Assembly: GCA_905221605.1 (NCBI GenBank)
Contig: CAJNDS010000180.1
Span: 747,001-811,000, forward strand
DNA length: 64,000 bases
Origin: Symbiodinium natans
Taxonomy: Eukaryota; Sar; Dinophyceae; Suessiales; Symbiodiniaceae
Direction of reading: 5' to 3'
Position numbers and translations under genes: made by a program. Under the pieces are notes generated by a model. The model was not told where the DNA came from, made no database searches, and was given only the letters and a program-made list of their open reading frames with translations. Position 1 is the first letter of the stretch; each line of letters opens with the position of its first letter. Below, piece by piece: positions 18,570 through 30,620 of the stretch.

Positions 18570-20248
18570 TCAGCAAGCATTCTCGCGCCCGGGACAGCGA
18601 AGCTCAGCCATAGCAGCAGACTTGCAGCGTGAAATACGGTGATTAAGGCTGTCAGGCACCGGGCTTCCACCATGGCGGAGAAACAAAACCTGAGCCTGGT
18701 ACTCTGGCTCCAGCATTCTCTCCAGTCGACGAACTAGCGATCGATTTCTGCACAGGTCTGTGCGATGTCCGCCGACAACGTTGAAACGACCAAATGTGGT
18801 ACCTTCAGGGTACGCATACCTTGCCCCAAGAAAGTCTGCAACAAGCGAATACGTTTTTGCGGGTTGACGAAGGAAGTCTTTGTGCAAAGGTAGCATGCGG
18901 CCAGTGAAAAGAGCCTGCATCGTCTGCAAATGCTGTGCTGTAGTGGTGGCATCTCTCAGTCGCTGCATCTGGCCAGTATCGCGTGCTTCCCAGATGGCTG
19001 AAGCACTTGGGAAGCAACCTTCCCGCGTACTTGCAACGGATGCCAGACTCTGTTCCTGCGCTCTCTCCAAGCTGCCATTATGGCAATAGTTGTACTCCAT
19101 GAAATGCCGCTCCAAGCGCCCAAGTGGATCACAAACAGTCATGATCACCTTGGCCCTCACCAGTGCCAAACTCATCCTTGCAAGGCCATAGCTGAAGAGA
19201 CCCGGGGAACAAATGCCGGCAAGGCGTGGCCGAACCCCAGTCTCCTCGGCACGGCGACAGTGATATATGATGATTAAGGCACCATAAGGCAGCATAAGGC
19301 AGCATAAGGCAACAACACCCCCCCCCCTTCGCAACTCCTAAAACAAAGGGGAACAGTGATCTCCTGCAGCTTCTTTTGTTTCGCCAGCTCCATTCGGTGA
19401 TTGAAATCCTCAACCTGCGACTTCAACGGCAGAAGGCGATGGACCACTTCAGTAACGAAGAAGAAGTCTTCCTTGTGACTTGGGAAAACGATCTCTGGAT
19501 GCTGGTCCAGATTTCGGTGCAACGATGTGGTGCCACAGTTGTCAACGCCCGCAATGGCAAAGTCCAACTGCAAAGATGGCCAGTTCAGCACCTCCTCGAT
19601 TTTAACAGCATCTGTAAGAATGGCTCCTTCTAGCAGCTTTCCAGCTTCTGTTCCAAATAACTTCCTTGCCTCAAATTCCGGAAAAAGTCTCTTGACGATC
19701 ATGTCTTCCGTGCAGTCGTACGGAGTGCACATGGCTACTCTTAAGCTTGGTGGGACGAATCCTGCAAGAATTGCGGCTTTCAGGCCTGATGATGGTGTGA
19801 TTCGAGTCACGCCCTCCAGAAATTTAGACAGGTTTGCGGATGGCACCAAGTCCCGAAGCTGCACCACGTCCACCATGGCTTCCCAATACCTGCCGCCGTG
19901 AACAGAGCATCCCAGAATTCCTTCCTGCGCCTGCCCAAACAGCACCTCAAGCCAGGGATCCCCGTAGCCTATGTCATCCAGCTGCAGGTTTGCAACTCTA
20001 TCGGATCTGCTGCCGTTTCGCTGATGTTCCAGGATGGCTTCCCAATACCAATCAGGTCTGTGACTCCTTGGAGAATACACAGTAGGTACATCTGACAGAG
20101 TTCTCCACTTCTCGATATCTTCTCCGTATGCAACAACGCAAGAATCACCCAACAATGGGTCAGCCTGGTCAGCATCAACTAAGACCAGCAGGCAAAAAAA
20201 GATGCATTTCTGTGCCGCGGGCATACGACCAGCAAGTGTCCAGAGCAT
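18570..20248 (-). CDS. Secreted or Golgi sulfotransferase-like protein, two exons
   Basis: Exon 1 (20248-19364) and exon 2 (19244-18570) join in phase 0 to give about 519 residues. The ATG at 20248 gives the longest form; one at 20224 gives a cleaner signal peptide (hydrophobic IFFCLLVLV). Residues 110-190 hold paired cysteines (AMCTPYDCTEDM) loosely like the NRF domain. At about residues 230-246, FAIAGVDNCGTTSL is the 5'-phosphosulfate-binding loop of PAPS-dependent sulfotransferases, followed by the usual HPE and KED-FFF. Exon 2 has the second binding region, but the normal Arg and Ser of R-x-P-x2-R-x2-S are replaced (CDPLGRLERHF). The enzyme would sulfate glycans or other acceptors in the secretory pathway. 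The altered cofactor site makes activity uncertain. Confidence 0.8.
19245..19363 (-). other. GA-AG intron in the sulfotransferase gene
   Basis: This 119-base intron is defined by frame and family alignment. On the minus strand the exon ends CTGCAG and the intron starts GAGATC; the intron ends GCCGAG and exon 2 starts GAGACT. The string AGGAGA therefore spans both junctions, so the exact cut can slide. The intron contains a GCCTTAT repeat (about four copies) and a G10 run. Repeated junctions of this kind are typical of dinoflagellate introns. Confidence 0.6.
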
Positions 20249-20249
20249 C

Positions 20250-22480
20250 AAGCCACACCATGAGTTTGTGTCCTTGTCTCTTTAGCCTCGAGTTGTACAT
20301 TAGTTCTCTTCGGATCTGCTGCAACAAGATCGCGCCCTCAACGGGGAACGCTAAATCAGGTCTTGGTTCTTTTTGTTCTAGCCTCTGTCTGCTGGAGGAA
20401 GCTTAACCGGAAGCTCTACGCGTGCGCACATCAGTTCACCATTGATCTGACAACAGCAACGATCCCGAACACTCTAGGCAACAGATGCCCTCAGCTAGCT
20501 TGCTTGTGACCACCAGCAACAGAAAATCGACCAGGTCACCAGGTCGGCCCTATTGAGCCTGAACAGCAAGCAAGCTATCTCTGACTGTGCAGCTTTACCA
20601 GCTTACGCAATCCCCTGCTTTGGTTATCTGGCCAAGGGTATGGCAAGGCAGCTACAGCGTGTTCTCTTCGGCGGGTGGACGCTGCACATCCTATGGATAT
20701 TCTGGAATCGCGGCTAAGCATCTGAATCTGAAGCGCTTGCTCTTCCAGTCGGCTGATCGCCAAAATGTGTTGTAGATTGTTGTGGGTAAATGTATTTACA
20801 TCTAAGCCAACTCCACAAACCACATCGCCTGAAGGCGGCACCCATGCGCCCGGGCTGGCCACGGGGGCCTTGCGTCGACAGAAATGAGGTCCGGTGCAGT
20901 CCGGACTTTATGCAGGGAGTGATAGCGGATCGTTGTGGATGGGGCGTAGAGGGAGCGACAGGGATATGTGGAGCAACTGAGGTACGCGCGTATCCAGGCC
21001 AGGCTGGCACACCCCAAGCTGGTGCACCTTGCCAAAGGCCTGGCGGCCTGTTCTCGGAGGCCAAGCAAGCAAGAGTCGTGTACGAGCATGTGGATGTGTG
21101 TGAACACTTGCTCTCACTGCCTGGTTTGCGTGTCCTCATCGGATGACCCAGAAGAGTTTCCCTCGTAGTCCTGCCAGCAGAATCAAAGGGAGGGACAAAG
21201 AGCTGCCACCTGTCGTTGCGCAGCTTGCCTCCTCGAATGGCCAGGCCCCGCCGCTTCCTGGCTTTGGTCCTTTTTGCAGTCACCAAACCCCCGCCATCCT
21301 CACATCTTAAGCTCCTTCTGAATCAGCCTCAAGCCTGCGTTCCAAGAGGTTGAACAGCGGTTGCAACGAGGGACGGACCTTCTGCAGGCAATTCCTGTCG
21401 CCTTACTCGGCGCACTTGCACGCCAGGATATTGGAGCCACAATCACAAGCCAACTGAACAACGTAGACGAAGACACGACACGTGACATTGCAATTCGAAC
21501 ATAGTAGCCGCAAAGTCGCTTCTCCTTCCCATTTCGTGGCGGCGGTGCGCTCGCCTTCTTTGCCTGGGTCGGGGCCCTTTCTGATTCTGGCCCTTGACGA
21601 ACGATTTTTGTCGACCACCGCCGAGCTTCCAGCGAACTTTTTGGAAGTCACAGCCTCTGGCATGTTTTGGAAACCGTTTGAGTGAGACCTGTGTAAGCTG
21701 ATGTGCTGTCTCGTCATCTTTAGGCCTATCACCACCGCGGAGAATAGCCCCAAGCTCACGTAGTTAGAATGAGCAGGTTGGCCGATTGTAACAGAAATCT
21801 GGTAGAGATCCATGGCCCTGCCTGGGGCAGCTCTGAAACCTCCTCGATGATTCCAAAGCGGCCTGAGCCATCGAGGACATAGCGTCTTCCGGCTTTGTTG
21901 GGCTTCGTGGGGACCGTTTGCAATAACTTGCATTGCCTTGCAGGCGAGAAACTCAGATCTATCTCCGGGGCCTCGTTGTACTTCCGACCTTACCGAAAAT
22001 TGCGGGTAAGAAGCCCCACTCGCTCATCATATCTCGCCCTCCTCAGATGCCAGCAGGCTTTCCAGTAGACCTGCACGTGTGAACACGGGCGAACACGGCT
22101 GTTCTCAACTTGATCCATACTTTTTTGCATACTTATTTTTACCATCTACTTTTCACGATGCTTTAGCGGATGTGGACCTGCCTCTGCCTCAAGGCCGGCA
22201 TACTTTCGAAAAATGGACGGAAGCCTGCGGCAGGTCAAATTTTCGCAGGGTCCACTAGGACTTCCACCACAGACATCCACAGACTTCCGATGCGCCAAGG
22301 CTCTTCAGCATTTTCGAAGGGTTGGAGCGTTCGTACACCTCAGTCTTCAACACCTCTGCAACAGCACACCGGCTGCTCCCTGAGTTCTCATGTTTCTGTA
22401 CAGTCAAGTCCATCCATGCCATAGCTGCCATGGTGTGTCAAGCTAGTATGGACGTGGAATGACGTGGAGATGACCCTCAT
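20250..22480. other. Mostly unassigned DNA upstream of the sulfotransferase
   Basis: No gene could be assembled. One minus-strand frame with an ATG at 21,933 (to 21,403) contains a hydrophobic piece (NYVSLGLFSAVVIGLK) after MDLYQISVTIGQ and could include an exon of a membrane protein. The rest shows only short, overlapping frames. Confidence 0.3.
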
Positions 22481-22830
22481 AGAGGCACATGGTGCAGGCA
22501 ACGAGAAGCCACTGGTAATGAAACGTGTGAGGCCCTGACGCCACGAATCAGCTCACGAAGTAGGGCTGCATCCGCCTCATCGATCGGCGCCTGTTCCAAA
22601 AGTAGGGGCAAGGACTCACGTTGCGGCAAGGACAGTGAGAAAGATTTCCGAACCTGTGTCATACAATCCCCTGCAAATTATTTCAATAGCTTGGCCTTGG
22701 GGACATGGAGACTAGGGAGAGGCTGCAACATCGGGGCAGCCTTTCGGTTCCGCCGCGAGAAGGCCTTGTCCTGGCTCCTGGATACAGAAGGGTGCACCAT
22801 GGGACTTGCCTTGCCTGAAGGTGTTAGGAA
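22480..22830 (-). other. Two adjacent exon-like pieces of an unknown protein
   Basis: Minus-strand frames at about 22,815-22,681 (SRSQDKAFSRRNRKAAPML) and 22,662-22,520 (VRKSFSLSLPQRESLPLLL, then EQAPIDEADAALLRELIRG) are charged and helix-forming, unlike random frames in this region. No domain recognised. Confidence 0.3.
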
Positions 22831-24319
22831 ACACCCAACCTCCCACCAAAAGACAAACAGCAAGGAAACCCTCAAGAAAAACAACACGTCTAAGTTACAA
22901 TACACTGAACCATGGTCTTGCTGTTACGGTTTGGTGTTAGATGACCGGCAACCCTGAACCTAACATTTACATTGCTGGTCGTGTTTATCAGCAGGTGGCG
23001 TGTGTTTACACGAGTCCACCCTATCCAGTCAACTGTGTGCGATTTTTGCGTGCGCACTCAGATGATGCAAGCACAAGCTGTGGGGTCACCAAATTTGCAG
23101 ATGCTGGGTCACCATATGCGTGTTGCACGTACACACGCAGAGATCATACTAGATGCACGGACATACACAGGTACCTTTGCATTCTGCAGTGTGCATGTAC
23201 ATGTGTATACGCACACCAGTACCTCTCCCCCTGAAACATCCTTTCCTGTCAGCACGGCATCACTTCCAGGATTCGCTACGCTGAGACAAGATAGCCCCCG
23301 ATCCTGACATTGGAAATAGCATCAAATCAATACCTAGATGATTGTGTGCATGAGGAAGATGTGCAAGAATCGTTGTTAAAGTTGGCTCAATTGATGCCCA
23401 GGTTTGCGTGTACAGAGAAAAGGAGAATATCCATCTCACCCTTGCCAGTCCGAGGCTCTTATGGTTCTACCGACCTATGGACCCATTCAAGCGTTCTTGG
23501 ACTTGCGTCCAGGCTCCTCTCCGAGGCGCTGCCTGATGCAGCCTGCCGAATCAGACATCCCGCCAGACTTATGATATACATTAAGGATCTTTGAATATCT
23601 TTGAAAATACTATGGCAGGAGTTGGTCAGTTCAAGCCACTAGATTCAACTTTCAGGACACGCGGCTCGCGGCTCCACTACGGGCCCAACTGCCGGCTTGC
23701 AGCAACTTTGTAACTGCAGCGCACCATATGTACAAGTTACTTGTGCAAGTTCTATCACCTTTTATCTATGTACAGCACTGGGCCTTGACTCGGCCAGAGA
23801 CAGTGGCTGCAAGATGCCCCGTTTTTTGAGATGCAAAGTGACAACTGGATTTGGGCTTGTCGAACATCGTGTCTCGCGTGCTGTTTAACAACTCACACAC
23901 ACACAAACGCAAACAGGCACTGAGGCACTGCAGGGGCATGCGCAGTCGGTTTCAGGCGCTTGTGCAAGGCACAGGCTCTGGATGCTAGCTGGGCCTAGCC
24001 TAAGTGAAAACAGCAGGAAAGCACAGGACCTGTGCATCAGCTTCTCTGTGATGTACAGATTGCCTCACTGGGCTAGTGAATTCTTCTCTCTCGAAACAGC
24101 AAAAACACAAAAACTCTAGCTATGTGCGAAAAAAGAAGAAGGTTGAGAGGCTTCCAAGACACACTCGGCATCGAAACAAATCCTGCCAGCACAGTCTCAT
24201 TGTCACCATAGCAACTCCACCAGGGACATGCAAACCCTGCAACTTCATGGCCGAGGATCCCGGTGGGCCCTCTGATAGGCCGCCAGTCCTCGACGGCTTC
24301 TCAGTTTTGTTTTCTCTCT

Positions 24320-25204
24320 TTTCTTTCTTTCTTTCTAGGGGCTTGGGGTCGGCGCCCCGGGCATCTTTGCCCGCCCCTGTTTCGGGGTGGTTGCGGTTGG
24401 AGTCCGGTGCCCGGGTGTACTCTGCCGACTGTTAAGCCCCCCCCCCGGTTCCCGTTCCCTCTCTTAACCCCAGCACTTTATCCCTTACGTCGGCAGTGTG
24501 GTCCCCTGGCCCCCGACCTGACGTGAGACCTGCAGTCAATGGCCCACTTATGTCACTGCAACCTCCAACCTCAAAGCACTACAACCTGACCCAAACCTGA
24601 ACTCTCACCGGTGTTGGTCGTAAACCCTCGCTTTGGAGGAAATGGAAGGTAGGGGCGGAAAAAACATGCATGGTACTCGGATTGGCTCGGGAGATGTTCC
24701 CCACCCTTGAATTGAGTCCTCCCCCCCTCTCGCTGGGCTTCCTGCGACTTAAACACAGTACAGGCAAAAGCAAGCTCACATCTCAGGATTCCCAGATGCC
24801 TTGGGCATACTCTGATGGTTCCATTGCGGTGCGCCTTTTCAGCTCTCACCGTTCTATCCGAGCCCTCGCCCCCCAGTCACCCTCTCCCCGAAAGACACAG
24901 CTCCCAAGAGCTCGCATTCCCCCGAGTAACACCACACCTCAGATCTCGCAAGGGGCGAGGGCTCCCTCTCACACCAACTTGTTTACTCCCTACTTTGTTT
25001 TCTGTCAGACCCTCCCGAACTCAAACACCCCTCCCCACGACTCCGAAGCCTGTCGAAGAAACTCCGAAAACCTCCCCACCCCCCACTTCACCTTACTCTC
25101 AGAACGCACTGCCCCTCACGTGACATTTTCCTGCGCTCATCTCAGCCGTTCTTCTTCCGCCACCTTCACCGGGTTCGCCCCCACGTCTTCGGTCGCCGTT
25201 CCGT

Positions 25205-25296
<92 letters not shown>

Positions 25297-25417
25297 GGGG
25301 GCATGGGGGCAAGCCCCCGGGCGTTCTCGCCCGCCCCGGTATTCGGGGGGTCTCGGGTCGGTTTGGTTGGAGGAGAGAAGAGCACTGGACCTTTTCCCCC
25401 AGCTGTGCCCCCATTAG

Positions 25418-25485
<68 letters not shown>

Positions 25486-26850
25486 GCACGTGTGGCCCCC
25501 TCCCGAAGGAGAAGGCCGCCCCCAGGGGCGCGCGATGTCCCAGGTCTGTGCTGCCCATCTTGTTGGCAGAAGGTGAAATGGAAAGGGATGGTCGCAGGGG
25601 AAAAACATGCACCTGAGGGACTCTGTTGGTTTTTCCCCCCAGGGTGCCTTTCTTAGTGGTGGAGAGAAAGTGTACCGCCCCGAATTGTGCCCCTGGCCAT
25701 GGTTAAAAGGGAAGAAAGGTGGTTGGTTTTCCACGGAGTCTGTCAAAGGCCCCCTGCAGCGCGGCAGTAGGGTCAGAAAGCTGGTTGATATTGCCCCCCT
25801 GCAGTTCGGCAGTGGCGTGGAGGTTACAGTGTTTCTATCACAGAAGGATACGGTGTTGCAAAGTGGTGAGGCTTCGCTCCCCTGAATTATTTATCCCCCT
25901 TTAAGCCCATTCAGAAGTGGAGGATGTCCTTGTAGCCATGTCTCAGTTGTAGACGGAGTCGTTGTAGTTTTTGCCAGCTAGGCGAGCAACCTTCCCCCAG
26001 CCTTTCTCGACTTTGGCTGCTAATGCCCCCGGTCTTCCTCTTCCTCGGCAGTGGTGGTTTGTCGCGTGCTGGAGCTGCTGATGGGGCCGATGGTGTTTCA
26101 CATGGTCCCCCCCGAGGTGTTCTTGACCTGGAGCTCTCTTGGATGCAGCGGTGAGTCTGGCTGCCGTCTTTGTCCCCCTTTTTGCATCTCGTTTTGCGGC
26201 CTGGGGCTGTGTAGAGGCCGATGGTCTTTCACATGGTCCTATGTTGTCCTGCCCCCAGGTTGGTGAGGTAGTAGTCTTGCTCCCGCTGGGAAGTCTCTCC
26301 TCTTGGGTTGCTGACGGTGGAGCGTCTCCCACGTGGTCGTCGAGGGGATGATGTGGTGCAGCGTGGTAGTTCGTAGTCTTTGCCAGGGTGACGTTGAGGT
26401 AGGTTGTGGTACTGCAGGTCGGAGTCCGGGTCGGCGAGCTTGTTGCGTGGCCCCAGTTTTTTGCCACCCATCGGACCAGCTCCCTCATATCGTGTAAAGC
26501 CATGTAAAGCCCCCCCAAGCAGCCTCTGGGTTTCCTCCGGAATGGGCGCTGTCAGGGGCGCCCCCCCTTTCATCGCTGCCATGGCTGAGCTTGCTGTGTC
26601 AAGGGGTGGTGGGGTAAAGCAATGTGGTAGGGCAGGGCATGCAGAAAATGAAGTCCTGGAGAGCCTACCTGCACATGTCAGGAGACTAAGGACTGAGAAG
26701 TAGCGTGTGCAATCAGTGGTTTTGTGCTCTGGGCGCCTCACTGTCCCCCGCTTCCACTCGGTTAAGGTCAAAGTCAACAGCCCCCCCCTAGGCAAACGAA
26801 ACAGATGGAACGACAGCACTGGTCCCCCCGAACAGCAACCGAAATTAGGG

Positions 26851-26896
<46 letters not shown>

Positions 26897-26900
26897 GGCA
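24320..26900. repeat. Microsatellite-rich block with a duplicated GC-rich hairpin repeat
   Basis: Long CT runs lie at 25,210-25,275, 25,423-25,483 and 26,853-26,894, with CTTT runs at 24,325-24,338 and 25,276-25,296. Each CTTT run is followed by a related GC-rich segment: 24,339-24,415 and 25,297-25,375 share GGGGC-TTGGGG, the CCCGGGC core, CCCGCCCC and GGTTGGAG. A partial duplication also occurs at 25,749-25,763 and 25,795-25,815 (CCCCCTGCAG and CGGCAGT). The open frames here encode repetitive Ser-Leu or Arg-Glu strings and are not genes. Confidence 0.7.
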
Positions 26901-27029
26901 GCCAGCTAACTGGGCGGCAAGTCTTGTTGAGCCGTCGTTCTGGACTGCCCTTGTTTGGCAAGGACGTTGGGGGTTGGGGGTGAGAAAGCTTCACACATCT
27001 TCTCTTTCGCTGCGCTGCAGACTACTCAA

Positions 27030-28560
27030 GAACTGGACGTCCTCAATCGCACCACAACGAAGGTCAATTCGAACAACCTTGACATGCATTTGCAATCCAG
27101 AAAATAAACGCCAGGCAATCCAGCATCACTGCGCTGCCCCTCAAGGCATACTCCCAATGTATGCGCGGCAAAGATGCATTCATAGTCTTGAACTGTCCCA
27201 CATATAGCAATTGCCCACATCGTGCCTGGAGCATGTGAATGTATTCATACTGACACTGGTGAACACCTTGAAGAAAAAACATGCCAACGGAACCAAGACA
27301 CGAGGGAGTATGGCCAAGCAAGCCCATCTGCCACCACAGAGAGCTCGCCGCGAGGACAACGACGCAGAACCCGCCCGGCCGTGCGATCCGCAACTAGCAG
27401 GGAGCCGCCTCTCAAGGGGCTCACATCCCAACACGCCGTGTCAAAGCAAAGGTCTTATGATTGTCGCTTATCCGCTTCTTTGCTGCCTGGGCCAAAGGTC
27501 ACATCACAGGGACGCTCCAAAGGCCGCCCAAGGCAAGTGGTGCCCTGTCGAATCAGCTCCTCGTAGCCTCCTGAGGACACAACTGCTCTTACTCCATCAT
27601 CCACAGGTTGAGATACAGTATGATACAGGTTGCAGATGACTGCAGAGAAGGGCCCGTGCCTCGATGGAGAAATCGAACCACTCGCCCGTTCCTTATCATG
27701 CAGTGGCGTTAAGAATGTACCTGTTCTGTTTGGGCAGGCCCTTGGAGAACTCTCATTGTTTGGAGGCTGGATATTCACAAAAGATCTTTGAATTGGTAGA
27801 GTTCGGCAGTTCAGCGCTTTGCTGCTGTTGTCCTTCGCTGTCCTCAGTTTTAGTCCTCCTGAGGATTGAAAAAGGATTGAAAGTGCATGCAACCTTTTCC
27901 CATGTGCACAGCTTTGCTGTGCTACATCTCATGGAGCATTTTCTGTCCTCGGTAAACCTTTTTCCTTGTTTGTAGCTCCAACGAACTAGGCTGAAACGTT
28001 TCCTCACATCCCACTAGTGCTGCTGTGCGGCAAATGGTCCGCAACCTGATCAGCTGAAGAGCTCAAGTTCTAGACGATTCCAAATTGCCACAGGACAATC
28101 TCCATTTCTGGCTTTTGGCCTTGCCGTGTAGCCGTGTAAAGACTGATACAGTATGGTCCAGCGCGAGGGGGGGGGGTTGGTTCGTTGAGGCTTGGCCTTC
28201 GTACATTCTTTTCAAAAAAACTTGAAGCAAGCAGCGACTACACCCTCTGTGCTTGCACAGAGGCCACAATGATCTGCCAAGTTTGCAGACGCAGCCTCTT
28301 GGCACAACCGGTCCTGCACAGGTGCTGTATTTCAAGCTGACAAACTCGTTGCTTTGCAGCTTTGCAAAAAGGGCTTCCAGAGCATGGTGAGGGTCTACAA
28401 TTAGCTTTTTGCATCCGGTCTACAATTAGCTCATTGACATAAGCCCCTACTCCCAAACGCGGAAGTCCTTGCAAACATGGTTTTTTGTAGAGATCCCTAA
28501 TGAACACGGCGCAACGAGGGGGTCGCGGCAGGGTCCTTGCAATCACCTTTTGCTGCAAGG
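27030..28560 (-). other. Exon-like pieces of one or more unknown minus-strand genes
   Basis: Coding-looking minus-strand frames include 27,280-27,064 (YEYIHMLQARCGQLLYVGQ and a later hydrophobic stretch, LDCLAFIFWIANA), 27,630-27,455 (GGYEELIRQGTTCLGRPLE) and 28,558-28,238 (RCAVFIRDLYKKPCLQGLP). Splice sites could not be fixed and no domain is recognised. Confidence 0.3.
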
Positions 28561-28681
28561 AACAGCGGTCCCCAACAAGCCATGAAGCAGATCATTCAGA
28601 GAGGCATTTGGCGCTCGATCCCCAAGGAACAGCACGTACTTTCAGTGCATTTCAGTTTTTTCTACATTGCTTTCGGATCTT

Positions 28682-28890
28682 TTCTCTGGTCGGGGCGATA
28701 CCTCTCGCAATTGACTTTTTGTATATGGACGATATCTGCGAGCGTAGTTTGAAGGCATCTGACCATAGTATAACATTGTTTCCGGAAAATGTTCACTGGT
28801 CGGGACGATACCTGTCACAATTGACTTTTTGTATAAGGACGATACCTGCGAGGTGTACTTTGAAGGCGTCCTGTGCTTTCTGTTATTCAG
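28682..28890. repeat. Two-copy tandem duplication, period 110 bases
   Basis: CTGGTCGGGGCGATACCT at 28,686 recurs at 28,796 as CTGGTCGGGACGATACCT. The copies stay alike through CAATTGACTTTTTGTATA, GGACGATA and TTTGAAGGC. Spacing is 110 bases. It is probably a recent local duplication. Confidence 0.75.
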
Positions 28891-29199
28891 TCATGATAAC
28901 TGTGGTTCATCTGCGTGCACCAGATTCTAGGAATCTGCTTGACCCAGCTTGTTCTCCCATCTTTGTCGGGATAGCTGAGTCATGTTGAGCCACTTGTGAT
29001 ATAATTCAAGGTTTTACATGGCTGCGCGCGTTCTCTTGCGATTTACGAATAGGCACGACTTTCTTATAATCCTTTCCCGCTCTTGTTTATAGCAAACTAG
29101 CACGGACTTCTCATGTAAATCCCCATGTAGACACCCCAAACGCAACGACCCCCCGAAACACTCTCCCGCAATGTCTGCTGGTCACATGTAAGAAACGCA

Positions 29200-29790
29200 A
29201 CGACTTTAGCAGTTGGGAGTATAAGCCCATGTGGACGGCATCTCCTCACCCACGCGCCAGTCCCAGCGGGCCAATCCCTGATATGTCGTTGCCAGAATGG
29301 AGCCATCGCAGTCCAGGCATACCTTAAGTTTGTCGAAGTGAACGCAGGTCATCATTTCCCTGAGTTTTTGTTGTCTTGTACTACGTGCCTTTAGAGACGC
29401 TGGATACGGTGCCCCTATTGTCGCTTTTGCAGTGCCCTGCAAACAGTCCCTGCTGAGGTGAGGATTTTGTTGCGGGTGGATATGACAGCTGCTTCCGACT
29501 TGTTCGGACTCCGACAACTAGCCTTTCACACGCCCTTCGCCAAATCCCTAACCCAGGGCACGGCATAGCTGACCGAGTCATCGTCGACCTTGCTGAACTC
29601 ACCCAGAGGCTGACCGCGGCCATGCCTACGAAGACGGAGCTTTGCATCCCACATTGCAACCTTTGAGACTGTAGACGAAGTCGCAACAACAACTTGGGAA
29701 AGTCCTCCAGCGGCAGACTCGGTCATTTTCTGGGTCGGCCACAATCAAGGACCCATCGGCGCAGCAAGCCACTCGCTGAGGATAGCTGAG
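29200..29790 (-). pseudogene. NHL-repeat (beta-propeller) fragment
   Basis: On the minus strand, DGSLIVADPENDRVCRW (near 29,770-29,715) matches the NHL-repeat pattern of a D-G-x-L-x-V-A-D turn followed by N-x-R-V-x-R-W. A second, weaker copy near 29,335-29,260 reads DGSILATTYQGLARWDW. Between them the frame shifts (VCRW continues as AAGGLSQVVVAT in the next frame), so this is either two short exons or a decayed copy. NHL propellers bind proteins or RNA; nothing more can be said. Confidence 0.45.
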
Positions 29791-30299
29791 CTGTGAATGA
29801 CCTTCAGGGATTCCCAGACTCGCCCTTCAAAGTCCTATCGCTGTTTTGCACAGAGACACCTATACAAACTGCTTCGGCACTTGCCTTCCCCCTGTTGTCC
29901 ACCTGCCACCACTTCCCCCTTTTCTGGAGGATGCGAGAGCTGAGGTATCAGGAAGTGCCAGCAATTCAGGATGAGATGATCCTCAACTTGCAAATCTTGA
30001 AATACACATCAAAATCATCCGGTGGCTCTCGCAGCTTCTCCTTTCGCACAGTTCTTGCTGGCCACATTGGCCCTGCACTGTCCTGCGGCAGCAAGCTGGC
30101 CAAAGCCTTCAGCGACGATTTGCCCCGAAGCTTAAGCTGACACATGTTACCACGACTAAACCATCTTAAATCTCATGCTTACAACTTACAATCTACATTT
30201 ACTTATCTTTTCTCGCTGGGTTGCTTCCAAGCGGGCCGTGGCTAGCGACTGGCACTGCCAGACGTCGCCAAGCTCGTGCAAGCTCTGCAGTGACGTCTT

Positions 30300-30620
30300 A
30301 AAGACATGGCGATGCCTTTCAAGGGAGGCTCCGGTTGCGAGCGGTTCTTGGGACCATTGCCGCCCTATGCCTGGCCTTGTGGTCAGCTCCGAGCGAAGCT
30401 GGGGTTTCTGGCACAGGCCACTCATCCGCTGAGAATCCAACCGCATCCCACCATTCAGTCACAAGGCCGGCTGACAAGCGCCACTCGCATGGCGGCTGTG
30501 CAAGCAAAATGCCCAGATTGCGATCGTTTGCGAAAAAAGCTGGCTTTACTTTGGGCATGGTCTATCTAAAAGGGCGCCATCGTGTGCTGCTGCATGGAGC
30601 CCGACAGGTGTGAGCGAGCA
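30300..30620 (+). other. Open frame with a signal-peptide-like start, doubtful
   Basis: The plus-strand frame contains RAVLGTIAALCLALWSAPSEAG, which resembles a secretion signal with a cleavage site, followed by a polar stretch. There is no ATG in frame before it. All recognised host genes lie on the opposite strand, so this may be chance. Confidence 0.15.

Noticed and set aside
24670..25656. Long plus-strand frame of 328 codons with Ser-Leu runs
   Set aside because: The centre is translation of CT microsatellites and the ends have no motif. The opposite strand gives equally long Arg-Glu frames.
28500..28988. 162-codon plus-strand frame
   Set aside because: It crosses the 110-base duplication, lacks any motif and is antisense to better minus-strand text.
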